Shown in pieces: positions 30,819-39,499 of a stretch of 64,000 bases of DNA. A program made the translations under genes and the position numbers. Under the pieces are notes generated by a model. It was not told the origin of the DNA and did no database searches. It worked only from the letters and a program-made list of their open reading frames with translations. The number at the start of each line of letters is the position of its first letter. Position 1 is the stretch's first letter. The DNA is from a virus. The stretch is from positions 1-64,000 of the IMG/VR virus record IMGVR_UViG_3300020185_004854. One strand, 5' to 3'.

Positions 30819-31607
30819 TTAAGATTTAAAAAGTTCGTGTAATAATTCTTGTCTAGCAATAGAAGTTAAAGTACCTTCACGATGTTTACTAACTGAAGTT
30901 CGCATTAACCAGCAATCTTTAAAACTTAAGTGACCAGTGCGAGAGTGCATGGAGAAAGGATGGTCTCCTTGCCTCCAGTTGGTTATATGTTCTCGATCTT
31001 GATTTAAGCCAGGACTAATTAGATCAGGGAATGCAAAAATAGGAGGGGCAAATTGAGTTTTGGGGATTTTATAATGCTCCATAAACCAGCCATACCAATT
31101 ATCATCCATCGAATTAGAATGTGGAAAATTAGATGGATTTGAAACAATTAATTCTACCATATCTCTACTTAAAGCAAACCCTAGACCGTGCGCATAATTC
31201 CTGGTGCCAAAACAACCTCCATAGATATTATTTTTTGGTAAATTTGAAAAGATTGCATATAAATTGTCTAAGTGAAGATAAGGCGTTATATTTACCCGAA
31301 ACAAGAAATCAAAGTCAAAATTATTTAATGCAAACTCGAACATTTTAACGGTTTTTGTAGCGGTTTGATAAGCGCCAGTAGGTCCATCTGGACAATCTAA
31401 ATAAAGCTCTCTTTCTTCTTCTAGAAATTTATCTTCACCAAGACCTCCATAAAAGAAAAAATGATTAAAATTAGGGTGAGGTTTAGAAAGCCAAGTTTTT
31501 TTCACAGAAGCTTCGAGTAATTCACTATTGTTTCCAAAACTTGTGCCCACAGAAAGGGAGGGCTTCCAGGACATAATTGGCAATAAAATTTTTAAATTTT
31601 TATTCAC
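30819..31607 (-). CDS. GT31-like glycosyltransferase
   Basis: 262 aa. 'FDFDFLFRVNITPYLHLDNL' stands where GT31 enzymes have the DxD region (here RVN, not a clean DxD), then 'IYGGCFGTRNYAHGLGFALS' and 'MDDNWYGWFM', a layout typical of β-1,3-galactosyltransferase-like proteins. The altered DxD makes activity uncertain. Overlaps the next gene upstream by 8 nt. Confidence 0.6.
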   Translation of the reverse strand: MNKNLKILLPIMSWKPSLSVGTSFGNNSELLEASVKKTWLSKPHPNFNHFFFYGGLGEDKFLEEERELYLDCPDGPTGAYQTATKTVKMFEFALNNFDFDFLFRVNITPYLHLDNLYAIFSNLPKNNIYGGCFGTRNYAHGLGFALSRDMVELIVSNPSNFPHSNSMDDNWYGWFMEHYKIPKTQFAPPIFAFPDLISPGLNQDREHITNWRQGDHPFSMHSRTGHLSFKDCWLMRTSVSKHREGTLTSIARQELLHELFKS

Positions 31608-32943
31608 AAGTAACGGCTAGAGGAGTAGCTATATTAAGATCTAGATGACTGTATTTAGTATTTAGATTATCAACATCTTTCCAAGCTTTGCGAACATAAG
31701 GGTGAAAATTGTCTTCAATATTTATTGGCGTTGAGAATGGCTGAGAAAGAAGGGCGTCATCAATTAACTTTTCTAGGTTAGATGGAATGCTTTTAGTTAA
31801 ATTTTCTTGCTCTGAATAACCTAAAACATCAATCATTTTGATATATTTGCTTATAGAGGAAAATTTACAATCTTCTCTTAGTTGAAGAGTGTTGTTGCCA
31901 TGAACGTGTTCATGCAAACAGATTTCAATGCCTCCATGGGGCATGAAAAAATTGCGACACCTCGCTGTTCCAGAACCAGCTATTATCACGCGAGCTTGAT
32001 TTATGAGGTTAAGCTGTTTCCCGAAATCATTAGTCATAGGAATTCCATTCCTTATCCAAGATGTGCTGTTACTGCCAATTGGGAACAAATTTTCATCAAT
32101 GTGCAAAGGCATTAAATAGTCATTATAATCTATGATTTCAAAAATAAACTTATTTTTATATTTTTCATTAAGTTTGCTGAATAAATTTTCAATACCATGA
32201 AAAGGGCGTTTATTTTTAATATAAAGAATTTTATTTAAATCAACAACAGATCGATTTCTATTTATATTATACCTCTTAAACATTCTTTCAATAAAAATAT
32301 CAACAGGATCTTCAGCTCCAGCCTCTAAAAAACCTCTGCCCATTCCAGCTTGATATTTTGGATATAAAACGTCGTTAGAACCTGCTATCGCACAGGACAC
32401 ATTAGCGTTAGCAGGAGCAATAACTGGGAAGAGATATTCAATCTTTACCGCTTCTCCGCTAAAGCATTGTTTAAATGTATGCCTGTTCCGAACAATTGAG
32501 CCACTAAATTGACTGATTATTTGGTGGTTGCGTCCCACGCCCCACTTGGGATTTGATGCAGCAATACTTACGGGAATATAGTCGTCGAAACTTTTTTCCC
32601 TTAAAGAATGGAAAATATTATACCAAGAACCGTACATAGCATCCCAGAGATTGTGCAGGATAGCGTCGTGGAGATGTTGATTGACAACGGGGACATTTTT
32701 ATTATTTAAAGTTAAATAAGGTAATTTCGCGGGATCAATATGTTTAGGCAAAGTATGATGGTCGAGTGGGAGAACTGGTAAAGCCCATTGGGATAATGCG
32801 GGGCCATCCATATCAAAATTATCAAGCTGGTCTTTAGATGCGTAAAATGAGCCATTATAATAAACTGCATCTTTAAGATATAACTTTTTATATTCAAAAG
32901 TTTGCAATTTGCCAATAGAATAATACTTTTTAGAGATATCCAT
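31600..32943 (-). CDS. Putative glycosyltransferase (GT61-like)
   Basis: 447 aa. The C-terminal section 'ARVIIAGSGTARCRNFFMPHG' then 'GIEICLHEH' resembles the donor-binding part of GT61 (DUF563) proteins; the rest is not recognised. Position among glycosyltransferases supports the call. Confidence 0.5.
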   Translation of the reverse strand: MDISKKYYSIGKLQTFEYKKLYLKDAVYYNGSFYASKDQLDNFDMDGPALSQWALPVLPLDHHTLPKHIDPAKLPYLTLNNKNVPVVNQHLHDAILHNLWDAMYGSWYNIFHSLREKSFDDYIPVSIAASNPKWGVGRNHQIISQFSGSIVRNRHTFKQCFSGEAVKIEYLFPVIAPANANVSCAIAGSNDVLYPKYQAGMGRGFLEAGAEDPVDIFIERMFKRYNINRNRSVVDLNKILYIKNKRPFHGIENLFSKLNEKYKNKFIFEIIDYNDYLMPLHIDENLFPIGSNSTSWIRNGIPMTNDFGKQLNLINQARVIIAGSGTARCRNFFMPHGGIEICLHEHVHGNNTLQLREDCKFSSISKYIKMIDVLGYSEQENLTKSIPSNLEKLIDDALLSQPFSTPINIEDNFHPYVRKAWKDVDNLNTKYSHLDLNIATPLAVTCE

Positions 32944-32946
32944 GTT

Positions 32947-33291
32947 TTAAGAAAAATTTACCCACATGAGAGTAACTTTGTTATTCTCATTAAAATTAAG
33001 TAAAATTTGCCCAGGAAACGAATGATTTCCAAGATCAATATCGAAATCAATTAAAGCGTCATCTTCCCAATGCTTAATTTCTTTACTTTTAAGAGTAAAA
33101 TCTTCTGCAAAAAAAGATTCGAAAAATAATTTTAAATTTGTTTTTCCACCTAACTTGTGAAAGTTGTCTCTGTAAAGAGCATTTTCATCGAAAAGATCAA
33201 TTAATAAATCTATAGATTTTAAGCGATAAGCCGCGAAAAAAATAATACTTAAATCAGTAGCATTGAAACGGGGAATGTGAGGATTATTCAT
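32947..33291 (-). CDS. NTF2/SnoaL-like protein, 114 aa
   Basis: Helix-rich start followed by 'LIDLFDENALYRDNFHKLGG' and alternating β-strands ending 'NKVTLMWVNFS', the typical cone-shaped SnoaL/NTF2 pattern. Could be an isomerase-like accessory enzyme in sugar metabolism; no catalytic residues assigned. Confidence 0.55.
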   Translation of the reverse strand: MNNPHIPRFNATDLSIIFFAAYRLKSIDLLIDLFDENALYRDNFHKLGGKTNLKLFFESFFAEDFTLKSKEIKHWEDDALIDFDIDLGNHSFPGQILLNFNENNKVTLMWVNFS

Positions 33292-33316
33292 TAATTATAA
33301 ATACACACAAAAAAAA

Positions 33317-34639
33317 TTAAATTACTGTGCAATTGAGAAGATTTTTAGGCCAATCACTAATAGGAATTTTAGGAAAACTAGTTTCTGTCCGCCAAACTTC
33401 AGATAAAAACGGATAAGGTTTACCTTTTAGGGATCGAACTAGATAAGCTTCGCCTTGATAGTTAATGCGTTCTAGGAAATGAGCAAAAGCACTATCAATA
33501 TAGAAAACCTGTTTCGCTCCAAGCACAAGTTTTTTTAATAAAAACATATTATTAAATATATTTTCTGACTGTTTTATGTAAATAAGTGGATGTTTGCATT
33601 CATGACCCTTTAAATTAACGGAAAGAAGATCAACGGGCTCTTTATTTCTAGACCATTCAGCGCTACAAATTGAATAATCTCCAGAAATATTATATATTTT
33701 TTTAAGGTGGTCAGCTAGTATGTCTTGCCTTTCGTCGAATTCAGGTAAACGAAATTTAGTTAAGGATAAGCTGTAGCTAAGTTGCCAAAAATGATAAAAA
33801 GATGGCGCAAAATTATGATTAATCATAACCATAGAATTTTCTTGACCAGAAACCATTGGTCGAAAAGTAGAAAATTGTTTTACAAGATTAAGCATTCCAG
33901 TGCGCCAGTGCGGTGTTGAGACAGAGTGAAATTCAACTTTAGGATTTTTTTGAAAAGCATAGTCAAGCTGTTCTTTATTATGAGCGTGGCAAGGAACTAA
34001 AACTTTGTTGAAATTTTCTGAAAGATGTTGGATTGCGCCAAAACAAATAATCATATCTCCGAGACCTAAATGAGGAATAAATATAACACCTTCAGGGGGG
34101 GCAGTTATATCTCTAGTAAAATTTGGAATAAAATTTTTACGCAAAAGGCGATCCCAAAAAGCTGTGATTGAAGGTTTTACGCTCATTAACCAATCTGAGC
34201 TAGGTGTAATTTTCGTCAAAGTATTTAAATCAACAAAATCAAAACAATCTAAGGAAGTTGAATGGATAGACAAGCCAGCTGAAGGATTTTTTGATAAAAA
34301 AACTTCTAAATTTAGAGGTCTCCATTCGGGTGCATGGTCTTGACCTTTAGGAAACACTTCTTTTTCCGATCCAAAATGGTCGTAGAGAAATAATTTTTTA
34401 TCACCTTTATTAATTTCAACCATATTTGGGGCACCTGTTTTATTGTGCGCAATAGCTTCGGCCCAGGTGATTCCCAAATCGCCGATTAAAATTTCTCTTC
34501 GATCACATGTAGATTTTGGGAACCACAAAATATTTTCATGAATATATTCACTTAAAATAGAGTGATTTAATTCATAACCTTGAAACAAGTTTCCTCGAGC
34601 AGGCTTTACCCAAAATTTAACATCTTGTAAAATCTCCAT
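33317..34639 (-). CDS. GT-B-like glycosyltransferase
   Basis: About 440 aa from the ATG at 34639, one base after the upstream stop; the longer frame to 34735 runs through the epimerase fragment. 'GVIFIPHLGLGDMIICFGAI...FNKVLVPCHAHN' closely resembles 'AFVVPHLGPGDHFVVRDCLQ...KSIVLPVKTVN' in the large protein at 59855-61885, so both carry the same GT9-like domain. 'AKQVFYIDSAFAHFLERI' near the end fits the donor-binding half. Confidence 0.65.
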   Translation of the reverse strand: MEILQDVKFWVKPARGNLFQGYELNHSILSEYIHENILWFPKSTCDRREILIGDLGITWAEAIAHNKTGAPNMVEINKGDKKLFLYDHFGSEKEVFPKGQDHAPEWRPLNLEVFLSKNPSAGLSIHSTSLDCFDFVDLNTLTKITPSSDWLMSVKPSITAFWDRLLRKNFIPNFTRDITAPPEGVIFIPHLGLGDMIICFGAIQHLSENFNKVLVPCHAHNKEQLDYAFQKNPKVEFHSVSTPHWRTGMLNLVKQFSTFRPMVSGQENSMVMINHNFAPSFYHFWQLSYSLSLTKFRLPEFDERQDILADHLKKIYNISGDYSICSAEWSRNKEPVDLLSVNLKGHECKHPLIYIKQSENIFNNMFLLKKLVLGAKQVFYIDSAFAHFLERINYQGEAYLVRSLKGKPYPFLSEVWRTETSFPKIPISDWPKNLLNCTVI

Positions 34640-34640
34640 T

Positions 34641-34835
34641 TTAATGAACGGGAGAATATTCGAGTTTTTGGTTTTCCGTATCACTACGCCAATTAAAAAC
34701 TTCATTAGCATCAGAAGATTCGTTATCCACGACAACGACTTGATAATTTAGATCAAGTAATTGTTCAACTACATGCGAGCCAATGAAGCCCGCTCCGCCT
34801 GTAACTAGGCATTTTTTAATTTTATTTTTTTTCAT
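34641..34835 (-). pseudogene. Truncated NAD-dependent epimerase N-terminus, 64 aa
   Basis: '[20 protein letters not shown]' then [15 protein letters not shown] is the unmistakable Rossmann start of an extended SDR epimerase/dehydratase, but the frame stops after 64 residues where about 300 are usual, and the next gene follows directly. A decayed or cut gene. An intact epimerase lies at 36348-37187. Confidence 0.8.
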
Positions 34836-34877
34836 ATTTATAGTCCACTGAAAGATTGATTGTTGAATATTTTTTTT

Positions 34878-36080
34878 TTAAAAATTGATTTTTGAAGAAA
34901 TTTCATTTCCGATACTAAAGCAAGAAGTGGCGGCTGGCGAAGGCGCATTGCAGACGTTTACCATAGAACCTTCAGTTTCAATAACAAAATCATCAATTAA
35001 ATTACCAGAAGAGTCGATTGCTTGAGCTCTTATTCCAGAGGGGGATGCATCTATATCATTAGACTCAATTGATGGAACAAGTTTTTGGAGAGCTTTCGTA
35101 AAAGCTTGCTTGTTAAAAGATCTATACATTTCTCCTAAACCCATTTTCCAGTGCTGAGAAGCCATCTTTATGAAGCCTGGATAGAATATAGAATCTAAGG
35201 TTTCAATTAAATTAAAATCAAATTTTGAGTAAGATTCTTTACCGAAAGAAAAAACCGCGTTAGGGCCACACTCTACAGATCCATCCACCCTCCTTGTAAA
35301 ATGAACACCTAAAAAAGGGAATTTTGGATCAGGGACTGGGTAAATTAAATTTTTACATAAATATTCTGATTCTTTTTTTAATTTAAAATATTCACCTTTA
35401 AACGGTATAATTTTTAAAGAAGGCTTGAGCCCTGAAAGTTTTGCGACTTTATCAGAATATAAGCCAGCGCAATTTATAACTTTTTTAGCGACGATTGATT
35501 TGCCGCATTTTGACTCGATTAAAATATCATTACCATTTAATTGCGAAAGTTTTTTAGCTTTAAAATTAAAAATAAAATCATCTTTTTCACAATTTTTAAT
35601 TAAAGATGTTAATTTTTTACATACAGATGTATAATCGATGATACCACACTCCTTCACATGAATAGCTTCAATACCAGCAGCATTTGGCTCTAATTCTAAC
35701 AATCTCTGTTTTGAAATTAATTCACAATTAACTTTATTGGATAAACCCCGCGAGTAAAGCTCTTTAAGCTTAGGCACTTCTGATTCACTTGTAGCTACTA
35801 TAACCTTCCCGCATAGTTCAAAATCAATACCTTGATCATTGCAAAACCGCTCAAGAATTTTTTTACCAGACCTACAATTTAAAGCTTTCTTGGAACCTGG
35901 CTTGTAATAAATGCCAGAATGAATAACTCCAGAATTCCTGCCAGTTTGATGCAGGCAAAAGGAGTGTTCTTTTTCAACTACAGCTATCGTTTTTGTTGGA
36001 AATTTTTGTCGCAAAGAATAGGCTGTCGAGAGACCAACGATTCCCGCACCTATAACGCATATGTCAAATTCAGTTTTCAT
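34878..36080 (-). CDS. lhgO: L-2-hydroxyglutarate oxidase (LhgO family)
   Basis: 400 aa, full family length. FAD-binding Rossmann motif 'ICVIGAGIVGLSTAYSL', then the family block 'HQTGRNSGVIHSGIYYKPGS', and C-terminal 'SPSGIRAQAID' and 'NAPSPAATSCFSIG'. The family oxidises L-2-hydroxyglutarate to 2-oxoglutarate with FAD. I know no common reason for a phage to carry it; it could feed 2-oxoglutarate to oxygenases or act on a sugar-related hydroxyacid in this block. Confidence 0.85.
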   Translation of the reverse strand: MKTEFDICVIGAGIVGLSTAYSLRQKFPTKTIAVVEKEHSFCLHQTGRNSGVIHSGIYYKPGSKKALNCRSGKKILERFCNDQGIDFELCGKVIVATSESEVPKLKELYSRGLSNKVNCELISKQRLLELEPNAAGIEAIHVKECGIIDYTSVCKKLTSLIKNCEKDDFIFNFKAKKLSQLNGNDILIESKCGKSIVAKKVINCAGLYSDKVAKLSGLKPSLKIIPFKGEYFKLKKESEYLCKNLIYPVPDPKFPFLGVHFTRRVDGSVECGPNAVFSFGKESYSKFDFNLIETLDSIFYPGFIKMASQHWKMGLGEMYRSFNKQAFTKALQKLVPSIESNDIDASPSGIRAQAIDSSGNLIDDFVIETEGSMVNVCNAPSPAATSCFSIGNEISSKINF

Positions 36081-36115
36081 ATTTTACAAACGATGTTATT
36101 ATAATAATATATTAT

Positions 36116-36325
36116 TTATTCTAAGAGATCTTCGTCAGATTCAAACTCTATATTACCCTCATTAGATAATTCTATAATTTTTTCTTGTAAGGCTCCTATC
36201 ATAGTAATAGTATTGATATCATACTCATCAATGTATCTATAAATTAAATTCTCAAGATCCATGCGGAACGAATCAGTTTGCTCATCATAATCTTTTGGTC
36301 CTGAAAAATAAAATTCGTCTTCCAT
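36116..36325 (-). CDS. Small acidic orphan protein, 69 aa
   Basis: Very acidic and helical (MEDEFYFSGPKDYDEQTDSF). Lies between the lhgO and epimerase genes. Not recognised. Confidence 0.55.
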   Translation of the reverse strand: MEDEFYFSGPKDYDEQTDSFRMDLENLIYRYIDEYDINTITMIGALQEKIIELSNEGNIEFESDEDLLE

Positions 36326-36347
36326 AATGATATTATTACACTTTAAA

Positions 36348-37187
36348 TCAAGATTGTTTTAATAAAAAATCTTTAACACTCATAAAATTTAAATCAAAAT
36401 ATTTTTTAAGTTTTGAAGTGTCAGATTTTGTATAGGACTGATATTGATCTTTAAGGTTTTCTGGCATGGGGATATAGTTTATATCTGCGTTATATTTTTT
36501 TGAAATTAAATCCCCTACTTCTTGAAAAGAAATAGGCGCGCCAGTTCCAACGTTAAAGATTCCAGAAACATTTTGACTTAGCATTGATAAGTGTACGAGG
36601 CAGATATCTTTCACGCACACGAAATCTCGGAAATAATTATCACTATTTTTAAAAAGTTTAATAATTTTAGAGGACTTAGCTTGTTGAGTAAACTTTGTCA
36701 CGGGGGAAGCTTGATCACCTTTTAATTCTTCATTGTTCCCGTAAACATTGAAATAGCGAAACCCTTGAATTAAAACTTTTGAATTACTTTGGGTTTTAGC
36801 AACATGTCTATCAAAAAGATATTTACTCCAAGCATAAGCGTTTAATGGGTAAATTGGTCCATTTTCTGAAAAATTCCCCGTATTACCATAGACACTGGCG
36901 GAACTCGCATATTGAAAATTGCAATTTTGAGATTCGCATAAAGACATTAGTTTCACGCTGTAATCTAAATTATATTTTAATATTTTATTAACATCTTTTT
37001 CCGTAGTACTACTAATAGCACCTAGATGAATAACCCAATCATATTTTGAGCAATCTGGATACTTGGGAATTTGAGAGAGATCTTGATCAAAGCCGTCAAC
37101 TTTAATACCTGAAGAGTGATGTTTTTTTAAAAAAGATATTAAATTAGAACCAATAAAACCCTTAGACCCTGTAATTAAAACATTCAT
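36348..37187 (-). CDS. HldD-like ADP-heptose 6-epimerase / extended SDR
   Basis: 279 aa. 'LITGSKGFIGSNLISFLKKH', 'VIHLGAISSTTEKDV', 'YASSASVYG', the catalytic YxxxK in 'LNAYAWSKYLFDRH', and 'GFRYFNVYGNNEELKGDQAS' follow HldD (RfaD) closely. HldD makes ADP-L-glycero-D-manno-heptose for LPS inner core. It is somewhat shorter than E. coli HldD. A promoter puts +1 on its ATG. Confidence 0.8.
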   Translation of the reverse strand: MNVLITGSKGFIGSNLISFLKKHHSSGIKVDGFDQDLSQIPKYPDCSKYDWVIHLGAISSTTEKDVNKILKYNLDYSVKLMSLCESQNCNFQYASSASVYGNTGNFSENGPIYPLNAYAWSKYLFDRHVAKTQSNSKVLIQGFRYFNVYGNNEELKGDQASPVTKFTQQAKSSKIIKLFKNSDNYFRDFVCVKDICLVHLSMLSQNVSGIFNVGTGAPISFQEVGDLISKKYNADINYIPMPENLKDQYQSYTKSDTSKLKKYFDLNFMSVKDFLLKQS

Positions 37188-37193
37188 ATTAAT

Positions 37194-37221
37194 ATAATAA
37201 AATAAAGTTATTACAAATCAA
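37194..37221 (-). promoter_or_regulatory. sigma70-like promoter, leaderless geometry
   Basis: TTGATT (37216-37221), 16-bp spacer, TATTAT (37194-37199), 6 nt, then the epimerase ATG at 37187. The -35 box abuts the U-tract of the preceding terminator. Confidence 0.5.
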
Positions 37222-37246
37222 AAAAAAGGGGGCTTTCGCCCCCTTT
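37217..37246 (-). terminator. Strong rho-independent terminator
   Basis: Perfect stem AAAGGGGGC/GCCCCCTTT with a 4-nt loop (37225-37246), followed on the minus strand by a run of T (37221-37227). The strongest terminator in the window; it ends the transcript of the membrane-protein pair at 37273-38207, suggesting that unit is highly expressed or isolated. Confidence 0.92.
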
Positions 37247-37272
37247 AATTAATTTACAAGATGAGATTAGTA

Positions 37273-37536
37273 TTACTTACCATTATCGCACTTGCTTTGA
37301 GAGCACTCGCTATTTTTAGCTAATAAAGCTACGACAAGAACGAGGGTAAGAAACGAAGTGAATCCAGTTTCTGGACCAACAAAGCCTCCTACTAAAGCTT
37401 GAAGGTTTCCGATAACATCTACAGGAGCAGATAGACCGAATACCGCTTGAACAATCACGAGGAGTCCAAGGACGCTGAGTAATGTTGCCGCAATTCCTTT
37501 AATGGCGCAGCTAATTGTGTCTAATGTATTTTTCAT
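37273..37536 (-). CDS. Two-helix membrane protein, 87 aa
   Basis: Hydrophobic segments 'IKGIAATLLSVLGLLVIVQA' and 'FTSFLTLVLVVALLA' with a Gly-rich loop, then a short Cys-containing polar tail (CSQSKC). The layout recalls a holin or a small envelope protein, but no lysis gene is adjacent. It sits between a strong terminator and the outer-membrane protein gene. Confidence 0.6.
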   Translation of the reverse strand: MKNTLDTISCAIKGIAATLLSVLGLLVIVQAVFGLSAPVDVIGNLQALVGGFVGPETGFTSFLTLVLVVALLAKNSECSQSKCDNGK

Positions 37537-37556
37537 GTTTTTATTTTAGGGTTAAA

Positions 37557-38207
37557 TTAAAAGCTAAAAGCTAAAGTTGTACCAAATACAAATTCGCGCT
37601 CAATGTCATCCGCATCAATAAGGTCAACCGACAGCCCGATATCTACACCAGCGCCAACTTGACGGACAAGCTCTGACCCAACACTGTAATAGGTACGACT
37701 ATCAGATTCAGTCACATCAGTATTTCCGATTAAGCCGCGCAAACCTAAGTTAGCGAAAGAAAAATCAAGAGAATGAGACAGAGAGCCTTCAAGAGTATAT
37801 AGGTCATCACTCGTATCTTTATAGGCAGAAACGCTAGGGTTACCTAAGACTCCAACTGATAAGCTGACTTGAACCTCAGATAAAGCTTCACCAGCAACAT
37901 CTTCGAAATGATTGAACCCGCCATAGATAGAAAGTAAACCTTCAGCTACACTAGTCCCAAGACCAGCAGCAAAACGATAACTATCTACACCTTCGTCGAT
38001 AGATTGATTGGTGCAAGCGTGAAGCTTGGCATCTAGCCCAAGAAGAGCAGTTTCCAGATCAACTGCAGATTGAACAGATTCAAGAGCTTTTTGGTCACCT
38101 CTATAGAAAAAATCGGAAGCATATCCAATCTTAGCTGAGTTCCCCGCTAGCGCGGCGTTAGTTAAGAGCCCGAAGGCTATCAGTAATGATTTTATATTTA
38201 TTTTCAT
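37557..38207 (-). CDS. Outer-membrane β-barrel protein, TorF-like porin
   Basis: 216 aa. Cleavable signal peptide (MKINIKSLLIAFGLLTNAAL, A, cut before GNS). The mature start 'AKIGYASDFFYRGDQ' resembles the 'YxSDYxxRG' opening of TorF/Gcw_chp putative porins. The rest alternates hydrophobic and polar residues as amphipathic β-strands and the chain ends in Phe (LAFSF), the usual C-terminal signal for BAM insertion. A phage-made barrel could block superinfection, alter uptake or display a receptor decoy (inference). Confidence 0.8.
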   Translation of the reverse strand: MKINIKSLLIAFGLLTNAALAGNSAKIGYASDFFYRGDQKALESVQSAVDLETALLGLDAKLHACTNQSIDEGVDSYRFAAGLGTSVAEGLLSIYGGFNHFEDVAGEALSEVQVSLSVGVLGNPSVSAYKDTSDDLYTLEGSLSHSLDFSFANLGLRGLIGNTDVTESDSRTYYSVGSELVRQVGAGVDIGLSVDLIDADDIEREFVFGTTLAFSF

Positions 38208-38234
38208 ATATATTTTATTTGTTAAATGTTTAAA

Positions 38235-38825
38235 TTATTTTATTCTTATTTCTTTCCATGAAACTTTATTGTTTTTGATTTGATCTCTAATTCTTCTTTG
38301 GTTTTGATTTAATTGACTGTTTCCGCTTTTAATTTCTATAATAGTCACTTCTTCTTCTCCGAATGAAATGTAATCTATAGGCTTCCCTAGGAAAGTGCAT
38401 TGTTCTGGATTGAATTCAAATTGATCTAAGAAAGGAGCTAGGGTTTCAGCTATAGTTCCTAATCTAACTTCGCTACTCTTTTTTTGAGATAAAACTTTTT
38501 TTCTTCCTTCGGTTTCTTCTAGAAGTTTAAATTCTAGATCACTAATGTCTGATAATAATTTTTTTTCTTTAAGATTTAATTCTTTTTTTCTTTCTTCTAA
38601 AAAAATTTGCTCTCTATCGAAAGAGGACTGTAAATTTTCTATAGTTTTATTTAATAATAACTCTCTTGAATTAAATTCTTTTTTTTGATTGGTTAATTGA
38701 TCTTCTAGGAAACTTTTTTGATCCTCAAAAGATTTTGCGTTAAATGATTTTTGTTTTAATAGGTAAGTTGTATATAACAGACATATAATACACGCTAAAA
38801 GCGAAATTTCTAGTAAGAATGACAA
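38235..38825 (-). CDS. Membrane-anchored coiled-coil nuclease-like protein
   Basis: 196 aa. N-terminal membrane helix ('LEISLLACIICLLYTTYLL'), about 90 residues of coiled coil, then a C-terminal domain 'LGKPIDYISFGEEEVTIIEI' followed by KSGNSQLNQNQRRI: D...E-x-K and a trailing Q, a PD-(D/E)XK core. It matches the plan of the 'Holliday junction resolvase-related' endonuclease family. It would place a nuclease at the inner membrane. Confidence 0.75.
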   Translation of the reverse strand: MSFLLEISLLACIICLLYTTYLLKQKSFNAKSFEDQKSFLEDQLTNQKKEFNSRELLLNKTIENLQSSFDREQIFLEERKKELNLKEKKLLSDISDLEFKLLEETEGRKKVLSQKKSSEVRLGTIAETLAPFLDQFEFNPEQCTFLGKPIDYISFGEEEVTIIEIKSGNSQLNQNQRRIRDQIKNNKVSWKEIRIK

Positions 38826-38827
38826 AA

Positions 38828-39499
38828 TTATTTAGAATCTCTAATATGTATTTTGCTAACGTCATCCCAAACTGTTACTGGTTGCCAAGAAGCTAAAGCA
38901 TCGCCTATGAATAGTTGGACTCCTGAAGATACAATATCTGAGATTAAAGATCTTGTTGATTCGCTGCTTTCATCTCTTTTAAAATGAGCGTGAAACTCAA
39001 CATATAAAGAATTTATTTTCTTAATTTCACCCGTGGATATAAGTCGTCTTAAAACGCGATACTCAGAACCTTCCACATCCAATTTACATATAATTAAATC
39101 ATTATCATTAAACCTAGATATGAAATTACTAAAATCAAAAGCTTGAACTTTAATTTGGGTTAAATATCCACCATGCTGCATTTCACCAGCAACAGATGAA
39201 CCCCAACCATCTCTGTCCGACTTACCATCTGAAGGTGAGCCGCTTCGAGATATTTTAAAATGTTCTTGGTTGAAATTTAAAAAAGTATCTTCGTCCCAAA
39301 CAGCTTTTTCATGAAAATTAACTAGAATATTTTCGAGAAGTTTCGAATTTTTAACACGGTTAAATGTGCCGCAAGCTGAGTTTGGCTCAAACATATAAAC
39401 TTCAAAATCTTTTGAAACAATACCATCGTTCACAAATTGTGAAATTCCTTCTAGTTGATGCGCCCCACAATCGATGAAAATTTTTCTATAATTGTTCAT
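38828..39499 (-). CDS. FkbM-type methyltransferase
   Basis: 223 aa. 'KIFIDCGAHQLEGISQFV', 'VYMFEPNSACG', and 'ICKLDVEGSEYRVLRRLI' are FkbM-family SAM-binding and catalytic blocks. These enzymes usually O-methylate sugars, which fits the block. Separated from the nuclease gene by 2 nt. Confidence 0.85.
   Translation of the reverse strand: MNNYRKIFIDCGAHQLEGISQFVNDGIVSKDFEVYMFEPNSACGTFNRVKNSKLLENILVNFHEKAVWDEDTFLNFNQEHFKISRSGSPSDGKSDRDGWGSSVAGEMQHGGYLTQIKVQAFDFSNFISRFNDNDLIICKLDVEGSEYRVLRRLISTGEIKKINSLYVEFHAHFKRDESSESTRSLISDIVSSGVQLFIGDALASWQPVTVWDDVSKIHIRDSK

Noticed and set aside
34640-34735. Long start for the GT-B gene at 33317
   Set aside because: The first 32 codons are the shifted frame of the epimerase fragment; ATG 34639 follows that fragment's stop directly.
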